Below, one piece after another: positions 34,870-44,259 of a stretch of DNA of 64,000 nt (positions within the stretch are counted from its first letter, which is position 1; each line of letters starts with the position of its first letter). The stretch spans positions 2,356,001 to 2,420,000 of the forward strand of contig NZ_FNLM01000034.1 of the NCBI RefSeq assembly GCF_900105725.1, written 5' to 3'. The stretch comes from Gordonia westfalica (lineage in GTDB: Bacteria; Actinomycetota; Actinomycetes; Mycobacteriales; Mycobacteriaceae). The notes under the pieces were generated by a model. That model searched no databases and had not been told where the DNA came from. It saw only the letters and a program-made list of their open reading frames with translations. Both the position numbers and the translations under genes were made by a program.

Positions 34870-36045
34870 ATGCCGATTGCTCTCTACGTCCTTGCCCTGG
34901 CGGTTTTCGCCATGGGCACTTCCGAATTCATGCTCGCCGGCCTCGTGCCGGACATCGCCGCCGGTCTCGGCGTTCCAGTGGGTACCGCGGGTCTGCTGAC
35001 GTCGGCTTTCGCCGCGGGCATGGTCGTCGGCGCGCCCGCCATGGCCGCCGTCACCCGTCGCCTGCCCACCAGGGCGACGCTCCTCGGTTGCGTCGTCGTC
35101 GTTGCACTGCTGCACGGTGTGGGCGCGCTGACATCGCACTTCACGGTCCTTGTCGCCATTCGCGTACTCGCGGCCTTCACCAACGCCGGTTTCCTGGCCA
35201 TCGCGCTGGGCACAGCGACCAGACTGGTGGCCGCAAACCAGAAGGGACACGCTGTCGCGGTCCTCCTCTCCGGCACCACTGTTGCCACTGTCGTGGGTGT
35301 TCCCGCCGGTGCGCTGCTCGGCGCCGCTCTGGGCTGGCGGTCGACGTTCTGGGCGATTGCACTGCTCTGTGTTCCCGCAGCCGTAGGCATCGCCAAGGGC
35401 TTCGCCAACCGAGCCGACGAAGCATCGCCGGATGCGGCGGCTGCTCCAACCCTGCGTTCGGAACTGGTGCAGCTCACCTCGCCTCGGCTCGTCGTGCCGA
35501 TGCCGCTGGCCGCTCTCGTCAACGCCGGTACCTTCGCGACGCTGACGTTCCTTGCGCCGATCGTGACGAACACCGCCGGGCTCACCCGATGGTGGGTCTC
35601 GGTGGCGTTGATGCTCTTCGGCTCGGGTTCCCTCCTCGGCGTCACCATCGGCGGCCGGTTCTCCGACGGGCGCCCGCAGCTCCTCGTCGTCGCCGGCGGA
35701 GGGCTGCGTGTGTTGGGCTGGATCACGTTGGCCGTCGTCGCGACCAACCCGGCCGTGTTGCTCCCGCTGGTGCTCATCCAGGGCATCCTCGGCTTCGCGG
35801 TCGGCAGCACGTTGATCACGCGCGTGCTCTACGCTGCCGCAGAGGCACCCACGATGGGTGGCTCCTACGCCACCGCGGCACTCAACGTCGGAGCAACCGT
35901 CGGCCCGGTTCTCGCTGCAGCTTCGCTGGACACGAAGGTGGGCGACCTCGGCCCGGTCTGGGTGGCAGCCTCGACGACCGGAGCAGCGCTGTTGCTCGCC
36001 CTGCCTCTCCTGTCGATCATCGCTCCGCGGCTGCCGCCTCTTTGA
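34870..36045 (+). CDS. Cmx/CmrA-like MFS efflux transporter
   Basis: 391 residues, about 12 transmembrane helices, DHA1 family. The start MPIALYVLALAVFAMGTSEFMLAGLVPDIA and the segments GLLTSAFAAGMVVGAP and GWRSTFWAIALL closely resemble Cmx/CmrA chloramphenicol exporters of Rhodococcus, Corynebacterium and Streptomyces. The ATG at 34870 has GGAG 7 nt upstream; longer readings begin in leader sequence. It lies opposite to its neighbours, splits the tau genes, and its last 29 bp overlap the convergent tauB, suggesting late arrival. Chloramphenicol or related drug export is the likely role but needs phenotypic proof. Confidence 0.85.
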   Translation: MPIALYVLALAVFAMGTSEFMLAGLVPDIAAGLGVPVGTAGLLTSAFAAGMVVGAPAMAAVTRRLPTRATLLGCVVVVALLHGVGALTSHFTVLVAIRVLAAFTNAGFLAIALGTATRLVAANQKGHAVAVLLSGTTVATVVGVPAGALLGAALGWRSTFWAIALLCVPAAVGIAKGFANRADEASPDAAAAPTLRSELVQLTSPRLVVPMPLAALVNAGTFATLTFLAPIVTNTAGLTRWWVSVALMLFGSGSLLGVTIGGRFSDGRPQLLVVAGGGLRVLGWITLAVVATNPAVLLPLVLIQGILGFAVGSTLITRVLYAAAEAPTMGGSYATAALNVGATVGPVLAAASLDTKVGDLGPVWVAASTTGAALLLALPLLSIIAPRLPPL

Positions 36046-36856
36046 CCGCCGCGCTCACCTCGGCGCGCAGCGCGGCGTACTCGGGAGATCCACGCAGCTC
36101 GTCGGGTGTCGCCCCGGTCCGCGGCAACGGGGAGGTGAGGTCGAGGGCCACCCGCCCCGGTCGTCGGCTGAGCACGACGATCCGGGTGCCGAGAAAGGCT
36201 GCCTCGTCGGCACTGTGGGTCACGAACACGTTCGTTCGTCCCGAATCCGTGCTCACCGCCCGCAGATCCTCCTGCAGCCGTTCGCGGGTCAGCGCGTCGA
36301 GCGCCGCGAACGGTTCGTCCAGCAAGAGCAGTGACGTCTCGGCGGCGAGCGCCCGCGCGATGGCGACGCGTTGCTGCTGTCCGCCCGAGATCTCCCAGAT
36401 CCGCCGGTCCGCGGTGTCGTCGAGCCCCACGCGGTGCAGCAACTCGTCACGACGAGTAGCTCGCTCCGCCTTGGGGATACGCGCGTACCGGAGGGCGAGA
36501 TCGACGTTGCCGCCGACGGTCCGCCACGGGAACAGCCTCGGCTGCTGGAACACCACGCCGGCGGTCACACCGGGGACCGGCACCCTGCCGGAGACCTCGA
36601 CCTGCCCGGAGGTCGCGGGTTCGAAGCCTGCGATCAACCGGAGCAGAGTCGACTTCCCGCAACCCGACGCCCCGACCAGGACGAGGAACTCACCGGGCGG
36701 CACCTCGAGGTCCACCGGACCGACAGCGGTGACGGCGTCGGCCCCGGAGCCGTAGGTCCGCGTGACGCCGTGCAGACCGATCGATCCGGTCCGGCCGCTC
36801 GTCGGTGTTGCGACCCGGTCGGCATCGACGACCTGGCTACTGCTGTTCGACGACAC
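36017..36856 (-). CDS. tauB: sulfonate/taurine ABC transporter ATP-binding protein
   Basis: 279 residues. Walker A GASGCGKST, Q-loop QQPRLFPW, signature ISGGQQQR, Walker B LLLLDEPF and H-loop FVTHSADEA, as in the SsuB/TauB/NrtD group. It energises import of sulfonates through the permease and binding protein encoded upstream. A GTG at 36856 overlaps the binding-protein stop by 20 bp. The 3' end overlaps the convergent efflux gene. Nitrate or other organosulfur import is possible for this group; linkage to tauD favours sulfonates. Confidence 0.88.
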   Translation of the reverse strand: MSSNSSSQVVDADRVATPTSGRTGSIGLHGVTRTYGSGADAVTAVGPVDLEVPPGEFLVLVGASGCGKSTLLRLIAGFEPATSGQVEVSGRVPVPGVTAGVVFQQPRLFPWRTVGGNVDLALRYARIPKAERATRRDELLHRVGLDDTADRRIWEISGGQQQRVAIARALAAETSLLLLDEPFAALDALTRERLQEDLRAVSTDSGRTNVFVTHSADEAAFLGTRIVVLSRRPGRVALDLTSPLPRTGATPDELRGSPEYAALRAEVSAAVKEAAAAER

Positions 36857-37907
36857 CCGGTAACCCCTTGGTGTAGATGGCGTCCTGGAAGGTCTTCAGC
36901 GGCGGCGCCGACGGGATCTGCTGCTGTTCGGCAAGGAATTCGGCGGCACTGTGCAGGTTCTCGGCGAGGTTGCCCGGGTTGCCCTCGGTACCGAGCCAGG
37001 TCGGTGAGGTCAGTTCGGCGACCGTCAGGTAGGTGCCCTGCTCCAACTGGTTGGCTGCATCCTCGGGCGTCGTGTTGAGCTGTGCCGCAACCGCTTGAGC
37101 GGCGGCCTGCGGATCGTCCTTGATCAGGGTGAGAGCGCGCGCCTGGACCTTGCGCCAGGTGTCGACGACCTCCGGATGGGCGTCGGCGAACTCGGTCGAG
37201 ACGACGCCGAGGTCGAGCGTCGGCTTGCCCGCGGTGGCGAGCTCACGGCTCGCGATGATCGTCGTGCCGTCGTTGCGGAGTTCGTCGAGCGTGGGCAGCC
37301 AGGTGTAGACCGCGTCGACGTCACCGCGCTGCCATGCGGCCAGCGAGGCCTGCGGTTGGAGGTCGATCAGGTCGACGTCCTTGGGGTCGACGCCCGCCTG
37401 GTTCAGCGCGGCGAGCAGGCTGTAGTGCGCGGTCGACGCGAAGGCGGTGGCGACGCGCTTGCCCTTCAGGTCCGCGATCGTGTTGATCCCGGTGCCGTTG
37501 CGGGCGACCAGCGCCTCGTTGTCGCCGGCGACGTCGAGGACGAAGACGACCTCGTACGGAATGTTCAGCGGCGCGGACAGTCCGCGGGCGACGGGGCTCG
37601 AGCCGATGGCGCCGAAGTCGATCTCCTTGGCGACGAAGGCGGTGTTGATGTCGGCGCCCGAGTCGAACTTGGTCCACTTGATGTTGTAGTCCGGCAGGGC
37701 TTCCTCGAGCCAGCCGTTGTTCTTGACGATCAGGTCGCCGCTCGGGAACGACTGGTAGGCAAGGCGAATCGTCGGCTTGCTGCTGTCCTCGGAGTTGTCG
37801 ACCGAGCACCCGGCGAGTACCAGCATCGCTGCGGCCAGCACTCCGAGCAGTGCGCTCACCGAGCGCGCTCCCCTACGGTTACCCGCTCCCCTGAGTTCGA
37901 TTGTCAT
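36837..37907 (-). CDS. tauA: sulfonate/taurine ABC transporter substrate-binding lipoprotein
   Basis: 356 residues. Lipoprotein signal with the lipobox LAGC (Cys34). The mature protein matches TauA/SsuA: LAYQSFPSGDLIVKNNGWLE, FDSGADINTAFVAKEIDFGAIGSSPVARGL, and DAVYTWLPTLDEL. It binds the sulfonate outside the membrane and hands it to the permease. It follows tauC by 6 bp and overlaps tauB by 20 bp, a compact operon. Of the usual ligands, taurine is suggested by the GAIGSSP and YTWLP-type regions, but this is not decisive. Confidence 0.9.
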   Translation of the reverse strand: MTIELRGAGNRRGARSVSALLGVLAAAMLVLAGCSVDNSEDSSKPTIRLAYQSFPSGDLIVKNNGWLEEALPDYNIKWTKFDSGADINTAFVAKEIDFGAIGSSPVARGLSAPLNIPYEVVFVLDVAGDNEALVARNGTGINTIADLKGKRVATAFASTAHYSLLAALNQAGVDPKDVDLIDLQPQASLAAWQRGDVDAVYTWLPTLDELRNDGTTIIASRELATAGKPTLDLGVVSTEFADAHPEVVDTWRKVQARALTLIKDDPQAAAQAVAAQLNTTPEDAANQLEQGTYLTVAELTSPTWLGTEGNPGNLAENLHSAAEFLAEQQQIPSAPPLKTFQDAIYTKGLPGVVEQQ

Positions 37908-37913
37908 TGCGTG

Positions 37914-38783
37914 TCAGACCTTTCCGCGCCACGGCACCACTCGGTGCTCGATTGTTCGAAGGAGCCCGTCGATGATCAGTCCGGACAGACCGATGGCGAT
38001 GATGCCGACCAGGACGACGGGGGTGTTGTTGTAGTTGCTGGCGTCCTTGACCACGCCACCGATTCCGGGGATGCCGTTGAACAGTTCGGCGGCGACCACC
38101 GAGGAGTACGCGATGCCGACCGACAGCCTGATCCCGGTGAAGGTCTCCGGCAGCGCCGACGGCACGACGACGTCGCGGATGACCTCTGTCCGCGAGGCGC
38201 CGAGTGCTCGAGCCGCCTCGATCAACGCCACCGGCGCGGCACTGACCGCAGCGGTCGTCGCGACCGCCGCCGGCGGCAGCGCAGCGAGTGCGAGCAGGGT
38301 GATCTTGGGTGCCTCGTCGATGCCGAGCCAGATGACGAGCAGGAAGAAGTAGGCCAACGGCGGCAGCGCTCGCAGGAACGTAAGCCACGGCTCGAGCAGG
38401 CGTCGAAGCCAGCCGACGGTACCCATCGCGAGTCCGAGCAGGACACCGAGGATCACGCCGATCACCACGCCCGCGAACACGCGGCGCAGCGTCATGTACA
38501 GGTGTTCCCACCAGTAGTAGTCGGCGTAGCCGCGCACTCCGTTGTGCGTGGTCGACATGTCGACGAAGGCCTGCCACACGGTTCCCAGACGTGGGACGAA
38601 CGTCTCACTCCAGATCCCGCTCACCGCAACGAGTTGCCAGACGACACCGAACACCAGGACCGACAGCAGCGGCAGGCCGGATCGGGTCGCGATCGATCGC
38701 AGACGCGATGATCCACCAGGCGGTTTCGGTTCGGAACGGCCCCCCGGCGCGTCCTCGGGAACGATGTCCACGAACAAGGTCAC
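37914..38783 (-). CDS. tauC: sulfonate/taurine ABC transporter permease
   Basis: 289 residues with six transmembrane helices and the binding-protein-dependent permease EAA loop (EAARALGASRTEVIRDVVVPSALPETFTG). It forms the membrane channel with TauB and TauA. A GTG at 38783 starts the frame after a basic/proline-rich region; an internal start is possible. It is the first gene of the tauCAB operon, preceded by 129 bp in which no strong operator is evident. Confidence 0.88.
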   Translation of the reverse strand: MTLFVDIVPEDAPGGRSEPKPPGGSSRLRSIATRSGLPLLSVLVFGVVWQLVAVSGIWSETFVPRLGTVWQAFVDMSTTHNGVRGYADYYWWEHLYMTLRRVFAGVVIGVILGVLLGLAMGTVGWLRRLLEPWLTFLRALPPLAYFFLLVIWLGIDEAPKITLLALAALPPAAVATTAAVSAAPVALIEAARALGASRTEVIRDVVVPSALPETFTGIRLSVGIAYSSVVAAELFNGIPGIGGVVKDASNYNNTPVVLVGIIAIGLSGLIIDGLLRTIEHRVVPWRGKV

Positions 38784-38912
38784 CGTGCATGTCTAGAGGC
38801 CTGAGATGTCGTCGGAAACCAGACTTATCGTCGTCGCGACGGAAAAGCCGACGCCATGCGTGATTCGCGGAGCCGGTGTGGTTTGATCACCGCCGCCAGA
38901 CCCGTTACAGAC

Positions 38913-39542
38913 TCAGAGCGGGTCGCCGGCGTCGAACTCCGGCACGACCTCCGCGACTCCGTCGAGCTCATCCTGAACTCGGTGGTACAGGTGACGTCCG
39001 GTGGCCAGCCATTCCCGAGCATCGGGCAGGTCGTCCTCTGGGTCCCGCGCATTCCAGTGGTCGTTCCAGGATTCGAGCTCATCGGCCAGCGTGACAGAGA
39101 TCCCGAGTTTCGACGGATCAGCTGGATAGTTGTCGGTAAAGCTCTCCCACAGCGGCCCCGCACCACCCCATTCCGGAAACATCCGCACCACGCGGAGCCC
39201 GTCGGGCAGCACGATGGGTTCGCCTAGTCGGGAACGCGACATCAAGTAGCGCTGCTGCATGTCACGACGCCGCCGATGCTCGGCGCGGGAGGTGGGCCGG
39301 ACGCGGTAGTCACCGCCGAGCAACCACGTCGGCTCCGACGTGCCGTGTTCACCGGTCACGGCGAGCGAGAACAGTTTGCCGGTGTCGGTGAAGTGATAGT
39401 CACCGTCCTCGATGGCCGTCTCCACGTCGTAACCGTCGTGTTCGATGATTTCGGCGACGTACCCGGTGCCGTCAAAGGCGAAGCCGTACAGACGCATGCG
39501 CGGATAGGCCGCGCTCCACTCGTCACCGGCAGAACTCGTCAT
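38913..39542 (-). CDS. hypothetical protein, 209 aa
   Basis: A soluble, acidic protein with many Trp, Tyr and Asp residues (YGFAFDGTGYVAEI, ESFTDNYPADPSK, WNDHWNARDPEDDLPD). No signal peptide, membrane helix or recognised domain. The ATG at 39542 starts the longest frame. It lies between the TauE/SafE-like exporter and tauC in the same direction, 42 bp after the exporter stop, so it may be cotranscribed with it. I cannot assign a function. Confidence 0.65.
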   Translation of the reverse strand: MTSSAGDEWSAAYPRMRLYGFAFDGTGYVAEIIEHDGYDVETAIEDGDYHFTDTGKLFSLAVTGEHGTSEPTWLLGGDYRVRPTSRAEHRRRRDMQQRYLMSRSRLGEPIVLPDGLRVVRMFPEWGGAGPLWESFTDNYPADPSKLGISVTLADELESWNDHWNARDPEDDLPDAREWLATGRHLYHRVQDELDGVAEVVPEFDAGDPL

Positions 39543-39584
39543 GTGCCTCCCCGTTTCCTGTGGCGGCTTTCGACGATACGTCGC

Positions 39585-40328
39585 TCAGCTGACCGCCAGC
39601 CACACCGCGAGGCCGATGCCGGACAGTCCGACGACGATCCGCAGCGGACCCGCGGGCAGGCGCTTGACCACCGGCGGGCCGCACCAGCCGCCGAAGAGAC
39701 AACCGATCGCCATCGCGAGTGCCGCCCACCAGTCGACCGGACCGAAGATCATGAAGCCCACCGCCGCAACGGCGTTGGCGACACCCAGGAACACCGACTT
39801 GGACAGCGCTGCACGCCACAGCGGTTCGCTGGTCACCACCAGCATCAGGGCCAGGATCATGATGCCCGCGCCGGCACCGAAGTAGCCGCCGTAGATACAG
39901 ATCAGGAAGAGGCCGAGGATGAAGACCCACGGCCGTTCCGCGTGCGAGGTCGCCCAGCGACGCAGAACCGGTTGCACGAGAAGCGCTATGGCAGCGATCG
40001 CCACCAGGAACGGGACGAGTACCTCGAAGGCGTCGGCAGGCGTGACGAGAAGCAGTGCAGCGCCGACGGTTCCGCCGAACAGGGCCACGATCAACCCGAT
40101 GACCAACCGTCGGCGATCGCCGTCGAGCAGGGCCCTACCCGACTGCGCGGTGCTGCCCACCCCGACCGCGACGAGTGCGACCGTATTGGTCACGTTCGCC
40201 GCGATCGGGGTGAGACCGACCGCGAGAAGTGCGGGGTAGCTGACGATGGACGCCAGTCCGGTGATGTAACCGATCAGGCCTGCGCCGAAACCGGCGACGA
40301 CCAGTAGCGCGAGATCAGTGAGCGAAAT
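39585..40328 (-). CDS. TauE/SafE (TSUP) family sulfite exporter, apparent ATT start
   Basis: 247 residues if started at ATT 40328 ([21 protein letters not shown]). Seven to eight helices in two halves; the conserved first-half motif ([10 protein letters not shown]...ANVTNTVAL) needs this N-terminus, because the first ATG/GTG/TTG in frame is a GTG at 40193 inside the motif. The frame upstream holds a stop soon after, and no ATG, GTG or TTG exists between. The proposed start overlaps purH by 14 bp. TSUP proteins export sulfite or organosulfonates; the tau genes nearby would release sulfite. Confidence 0.8.
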   Translation of the reverse strand: MSLTDLALLVVAGFGAGLIGYITGLASIVSYPALLAVGLTPIAANVTNTVALVAVGVGSTAQSGRALLDGDRRRLVIGLIVALFGGTVGAALLLVTPADAFEVLVPFLVAIAAIALLVQPVLRRWATSHAERPWVFILGLFLICIYGGYFGAGAGIMILALMLVVTSEPLWRAALSKSVFLGVANAVAAVGFMIFGPVDWWAALAMAIGCLFGGWCGPPVVKRLPAGPLRIVVGLSGIGLAVWLAVS

Positions 40329-41889
40329 GGCGTGCCCCGGTGAGGTAGAGCGTCACGCCCGCCTCGTCGGCCGCCTCGATGACCTCTTTGTCACGGATCG
40401 AACCACCCGGCTGCACAACGGCCTTGACGCCCGCGGACAGCAGCACCTGCAGACCGTCCGGGAACGGGAAGAAGGCGTCGGACGCGCCGACGCTCCCCGC
40501 GGCGCGGTCACCGGCACGCTGAACGGCCAGATGTGCGGAGTCCACGCGGTTGACCTGTCCCATGCCGACGCCCACCGATGCGCCGCCGGAGGCCAGCAGG
40601 ATCGCGTTCGACTTCACCGAACGGCAGGCACGCCATGCGAATTCGAGATCGGCGAGCGTCTGGGCGTCGGCGGGCGGACCGGCGACGAGGTTCCAGTTGG
40701 CCGGGTTGTCACCCTCGGCGTCGATGACGTCGCGCTGCTGCATGAGCAGTCCACCCGAGACCGGCTTGGTCTCGATCCCGGTGGCCGACGGCGGCGTCGC
40801 GACCAGCACGCGGATGTTCTTCTTGCGGGTGAGCACCGACAGCGCGCCGTCGGCGAAGCCCGGTGCGACGATGACCTCGGTGAAGATCTCGGCGACCTGT
40901 TCGGCCATCTCGACGGTGATCTCGCGGTTCGCGGCGATCACGCCGCCGTAGGCGCTGACGGGGTCGCAGGCGTGGGCCTTGCGGTGTGCCTCGGCGATGT
41001 CGGCGCCGACCGCGATGCCGCACGGGTTGGCGTGCTTGATGATCGCGACCGCGGGGGCGTCGAAGTCATACGCGGCGCGCCAGGCGGCGTCGGCGTCGGT
41101 GTAGTTGTTGTAGCTCATCTCCTTGCCGTGCAACTGCTCGGCGGTGGCGAGGCCACCGTCCCCGGCGTTGCCGACGTACAGAGCGGCGGCCTGGTGCGGG
41201 TTCTCGCCGTAACGCAGGACGGCCGAACGGTTCCAGGTGGCACCGGCCCAGGCCGGGAACTGCGAATCGTCCTCGGGTGCGACGACGCTGGACATCCACG
41301 AAGCGACGGCCACGTCGTAGTCGGCGGTGTGGCGGAATGCCTTGGCAGCCAGCTTCTTCCGGTCGGCAAGAGTGAAGCCGCCGACCGAGATCGCCTCGGT
41401 CACCAGGGCGTAGTCGTCGGGGCTGGTCACGACGGCCACCGACGGGTGGTTCTTGGCGGCGCCGCGCACCATCGACGGGCCGCCGATGTCGATCTGCTCG
41501 ATGCACTCGTCGGGGGTCGCGCCCGAGGCGACGGTCGCGGTGAACGGGTAGAGATTGACGACGACGAGATCGAATGCGGCGACGCCCAGATCGGCGAGCT
41601 GCGCGACGTGGTCGTCCTTGCGGGTGTCGGCGAGGATGCCGGCGTGGACCTTGGGGTGCAGGGTCTTCACCCGGCCGTCGAGGCACTCGGGGAAGCCGGT
41701 CAGGGTCGAGACCTCCACGACCGGGACTCCGGCGTCGGCGATGGTCTTGGCGGTCGATCCCGTCGAGACGATCTCCACGCCGGCGGCCTGGAGTGCGGTC
41801 GCGAGGTCGGCCAGGCCGCTCTTGTCGTAGACACTCACCAGAGCGCGCCGGATGGGTCGGCGGGCGCTGTCAGCGGGCTGTGCGTTCAC
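40315..41889 (-). CDS. purH: bifunctional AICAR transformylase / IMP cyclohydrolase
   Basis: 524 residues, typical PurH. The N-terminal cyclohydrolase domain starts [16 protein letters not shown] and continues with [18 protein letters not shown] and [16 protein letters not shown]. The C-terminal AICAR formyltransferase domain has [11 protein letters not shown], the catalytic Lys-His, and ends in the conserved TGARHFAH. It performs the last two steps of IMP synthesis. The GTG start overlaps the purN stop (GTGA). The same purN-purH pair occurs in mycobacteria (Rv0956-Rv0957). Confidence 0.97.
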   Translation of the reverse strand: MNAQPADSARRPIRRALVSVYDKSGLADLATALQAAGVEIVSTGSTAKTIADAGVPVVEVSTLTGFPECLDGRVKTLHPKVHAGILADTRKDDHVAQLADLGVAAFDLVVVNLYPFTATVASGATPDECIEQIDIGGPSMVRGAAKNHPSVAVVTSPDDYALVTEAISVGGFTLADRKKLAAKAFRHTADYDVAVASWMSSVVAPEDDSQFPAWAGATWNRSAVLRYGENPHQAAALYVGNAGDGGLATAEQLHGKEMSYNNYTDADAAWRAAYDFDAPAVAIIKHANPCGIAVGADIAEAHRKAHACDPVSAYGGVIAANREITVEMAEQVAEIFTEVIVAPGFADGALSVLTRKKNIRVLVATPPSATGIETKPVSGGLLMQQRDVIDAEGDNPANWNLVAGPPADAQTLADLEFAWRACRSVKSNAILLASGGASVGVGMGQVNRVDSAHLAVQRAGDRAAGSVGASDAFFPFPDGLQVLLSAGVKAVVQPGGSIRDKEVIEAADEAGVTLYLTGARHFAH

Positions 41890-42509
41890 GGGATGCGGGC
41901 CTTTCGTCCATCGATGACTACTCCACGGGTGACCAGTGCGGTCACCACTTCGGCGAGCAACACGCGCTCGACCGTTTTGATGCGTTCGTGCAAGGTGTCG
42001 ACGGTGTCGTCATCGTCGATCGTGACCACCTGTTGCGCCAGGATCGGGCCGGTGTCGACGCCGTCGTCCACGAGGTGGACGGTCGCACCGGTCACCTTGA
42101 CGCCGTAGTCGAGGGCCTCGGGCACACCGTGTGCGCCCGGGAACGACGGCAGCAGCGCGGGATGACTGTTGACGATCCGCCCGCCGAAGCGTTCGAGGAA
42201 GGCAGGCCCGAGGATCTTCATGAAACCGGCGGTGACCACCCAGCCCGGATCGAACGCGGCGACCTCGTCGGTGAGCGCCGAGTCCCAGGCCGCTCGATCG
42301 GCATGGTCGGCGACGCGGCAGGTGATCAGCGGGATCTCGTTGCGTTGCGCGATCTCCTGGGCCCGGCAGGCGCGGTCGACCACGATGGCCGCGACCGAGA
42401 AGGGGGCGTCGTCGGCGGCGGCACGGGCGAGCAGCGACTCGAGCAGAGAACCGGTACCAGACGCCATCACCACGACAGGGGTGCGTGCAGGCGCGGTCTC
42501 CGATATCAC
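41886..42509 (-). CDS. purN: phosphoribosylglycinamide formyltransferase
   Basis: 207 residues. GAR transformylase: the phosphate-binding start [16 protein letters not shown], then [17 protein letters not shown], the catalytic Asn-His-Asp triad in [15 protein letters not shown] and [13 protein letters not shown]. It uses N10-formyl-tetrahydrofolate to formylate GAR in purine synthesis. Its stop overlaps the purH GTG by 4 bp, so both are coupled. A frame of 45 bp separates it from the DUF6350 membrane protein gene upstream. Confidence 0.97.
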   Translation of the reverse strand: MISETAPARTPVVVMASGTGSLLESLLARAAADDAPFSVAAIVVDRACRAQEIAQRNEIPLITCRVADHADRAAWDSALTDEVAAFDPGWVVTAGFMKILGPAFLERFGGRIVNSHPALLPSFPGAHGVPEALDYGVKVTGATVHLVDDGVDTGPILAQQVVTIDDDDTVDTLHERIKTVERVLLAEVVTALVTRGVVIDGRKARIP

Positions 42510-42554
42510 GCCTGCGAGCCTAATGGCAGCACGTCGAGCAAAATTCGTCGGGTC

Positions 42555-44090
42555 TCAGCGCCGGCGACCGGCACCTGGTGTACCGGGGTAGAGGTCGTAG
42601 TCGGCATCGTCGACGAGATCGCTGTCGTCGAGGTCCTCGACCGCGTCGTCGTACTCCGACTCCTCGTACGCCGGGTCCTCGTGGTCTGCATCGCCGAAGT
42701 CGGCGTCGTCGTATTCGGCCGCGTCGTCGTCTCCGTACTCGACCTCCGCCTCGGCGTACTCGACGTAGTCGTCGTCCTCGTCGAGGTCGGCGACGATGAC
42801 GTATTCGTCCTCGAAGCCGAGGTCGTCCGGATCGTCGAAGTACTCGTCCCCGACGGCGGCCCGGGCTGCCCGGGTCGACGGCAGGAAGGCGTAGACGAGT
42901 GCGAGGAGGATGCCGATCACCGCGATCCAGCCGAGTGTGAAGACGCCGGCCGCGGAGACGGTGACCGCGACGTCACCGAACTCGCCCAGCGATCCGCCGG
43001 CGGTCGCGGTCAGGATCGCCATGGCCGATGCGGCGACGGCGGCGGCCACCCCGATCGACCGCACATGTGCGACCGGGTTGAGGTCTCGGCAGCGCCACGC
43101 CACGAAGGCCGCCACGGCGGCGGGGGCGACCAGGCCGAGGAAACCCCAGCTGCCGGCCCCGGTTCCGTCGGGCAGGACGGCGAGAGCGGGGACAGGCGGG
43201 ACCGCTCCCCCGCGGACGGTGAACAGGTCGACGGTCATCGCGCCGATCTGGACGTCGGAACCGAGGAGCACCGCCGACGCGCCGACCATCAGATTCGGAA
43301 GGTACATCAGCGACAGCAGGCTGAGCCCGAGGAAACCGTCGAAGTCGTAGCCCGTCTCGATCAGCTCGCCGATCTGGGTGTGCCGCATCAGCATGCGCAG
43401 GCACACGAGCACCGCACCGGCGACGATCAGCGCCAGCACGGCCACGAGACCGTATTTGAAGCCGCGGCGGTCGGCGTAGGACATCCCCCACCGGGCCGCG
43501 AAGTCGTGCCGCCGCACCCACGTGACGCCGGCGAGCGACGCACCACCGTGGATGCCGATCGTGTAGGCGAAGGCGATCAGCGCGTTGGGCGTCTCCACCG
43601 GGAGTACCGATCCGCCGTCCATCACGATGGCCAGCGACATGGCGGTGATCAGCAGCGGACCGACGATCGCCGAGCACACCACCGCACCGACGTCGAAGAG
43701 GTCGTGGGCTGATCGTTGCGCGGGTCCGCCGCCGATCGCGCGGGTCGTCAGGCGGGCGGTGCCGAGCGCGACGACCAGGGTCGGCAGCAGCGGGAGCACG
43801 CCGATCGTGACGCCGCTGATGGTGACAGGCACCTGATGGATCGCCAGCCAGCTCGACGCGATCGCACTGGGCAGGCCGGTGAGACCGCTGCCCGCGAGCA
43901 GCAGCACCGTCAGCATCACGACCACCAGCGTGACCAGGGCGAGGGCGGGAACGGTGAACGCGACCACGGCCAGCTGCCGGGCCGAACCCTCGACGGAGTC
44001 GCGCTGGGCACGACGGGATCGCCGCAGTGCACGCAGCTGCGACGCGAGGTTCTCCGCGGTCGAGTCGGGCCTGAAGGTGGGCATCGTCAT
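42555..44090 (-). CDS. DUF6350 family polytopic membrane protein with acidic tail
   Basis: 511 residues. About ten to twelve transmembrane helices (residues 40-395) followed by a very acidic cytoplasmic tail of about 95 residues rich in Asp, Glu and Tyr (DEDDDYVEYAEAEVEYGDDDA). It corresponds to the integral membrane protein encoded just upstream of purN in mycobacteria (Rv0955). Function unknown. The ATG at 44090 starts MTMPTFRPD. A strong terminator separates it from the DUF5336 gene upstream. Confidence 0.82.
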   Translation of the reverse strand: MTMPTFRPDSTAENLASQLRALRRSRRAQRDSVEGSARQLAVVAFTVPALALVTLVVVMLTVLLLAGSGLTGLPSAIASSWLAIHQVPVTISGVTIGVLPLLPTLVVALGTARLTTRAIGGGPAQRSAHDLFDVGAVVCSAIVGPLLITAMSLAIVMDGGSVLPVETPNALIAFAYTIGIHGGASLAGVTWVRRHDFAARWGMSYADRRGFKYGLVAVLALIVAGAVLVCLRMLMRHTQIGELIETGYDFDGFLGLSLLSLMYLPNLMVGASAVLLGSDVQIGAMTVDLFTVRGGAVPPVPALAVLPDGTGAGSWGFLGLVAPAAVAAFVAWRCRDLNPVAHVRSIGVAAAVAASAMAILTATAGGSLGEFGDVAVTVSAAGVFTLGWIAVIGILLALVYAFLPSTRAARAAVGDEYFDDPDDLGFEDEYVIVADLDEDDDYVEYAEAEVEYGDDDAAEYDDADFGDADHEDPAYEESEYDDAVEDLDDSDLVDDADYDLYPGTPGAGRRR

Positions 44091-44180
44091 GAGCGTGGCA
44101 CGGTCGGCGCCCGGGCTGTCGGAGACGCGCCGCGATGGGACGGAAAGCGTTTCACGTCACCGGGCACCCGCCCCCGGATA

Positions 44181-44220
44181 CGAGAGTGCCCCGCCGACTC
44201 GTGTCGGCGGGGCACTCTCG
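44181..44220 (-). terminator. terminator after the DUF5336 gene
   Basis: Perfect 18-bp stem (44181-44198 with 44203-44220) and a 4-nt loop TCGT, 40 nt downstream of the DUF5336 gene stop and 91 nt before the DUF6350 start. Confidence 0.85.
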
Positions 44221-44259
44221 ACTGCCTGGGTCAGCTGCCGCTGCTCAGTCGTGACGCGA

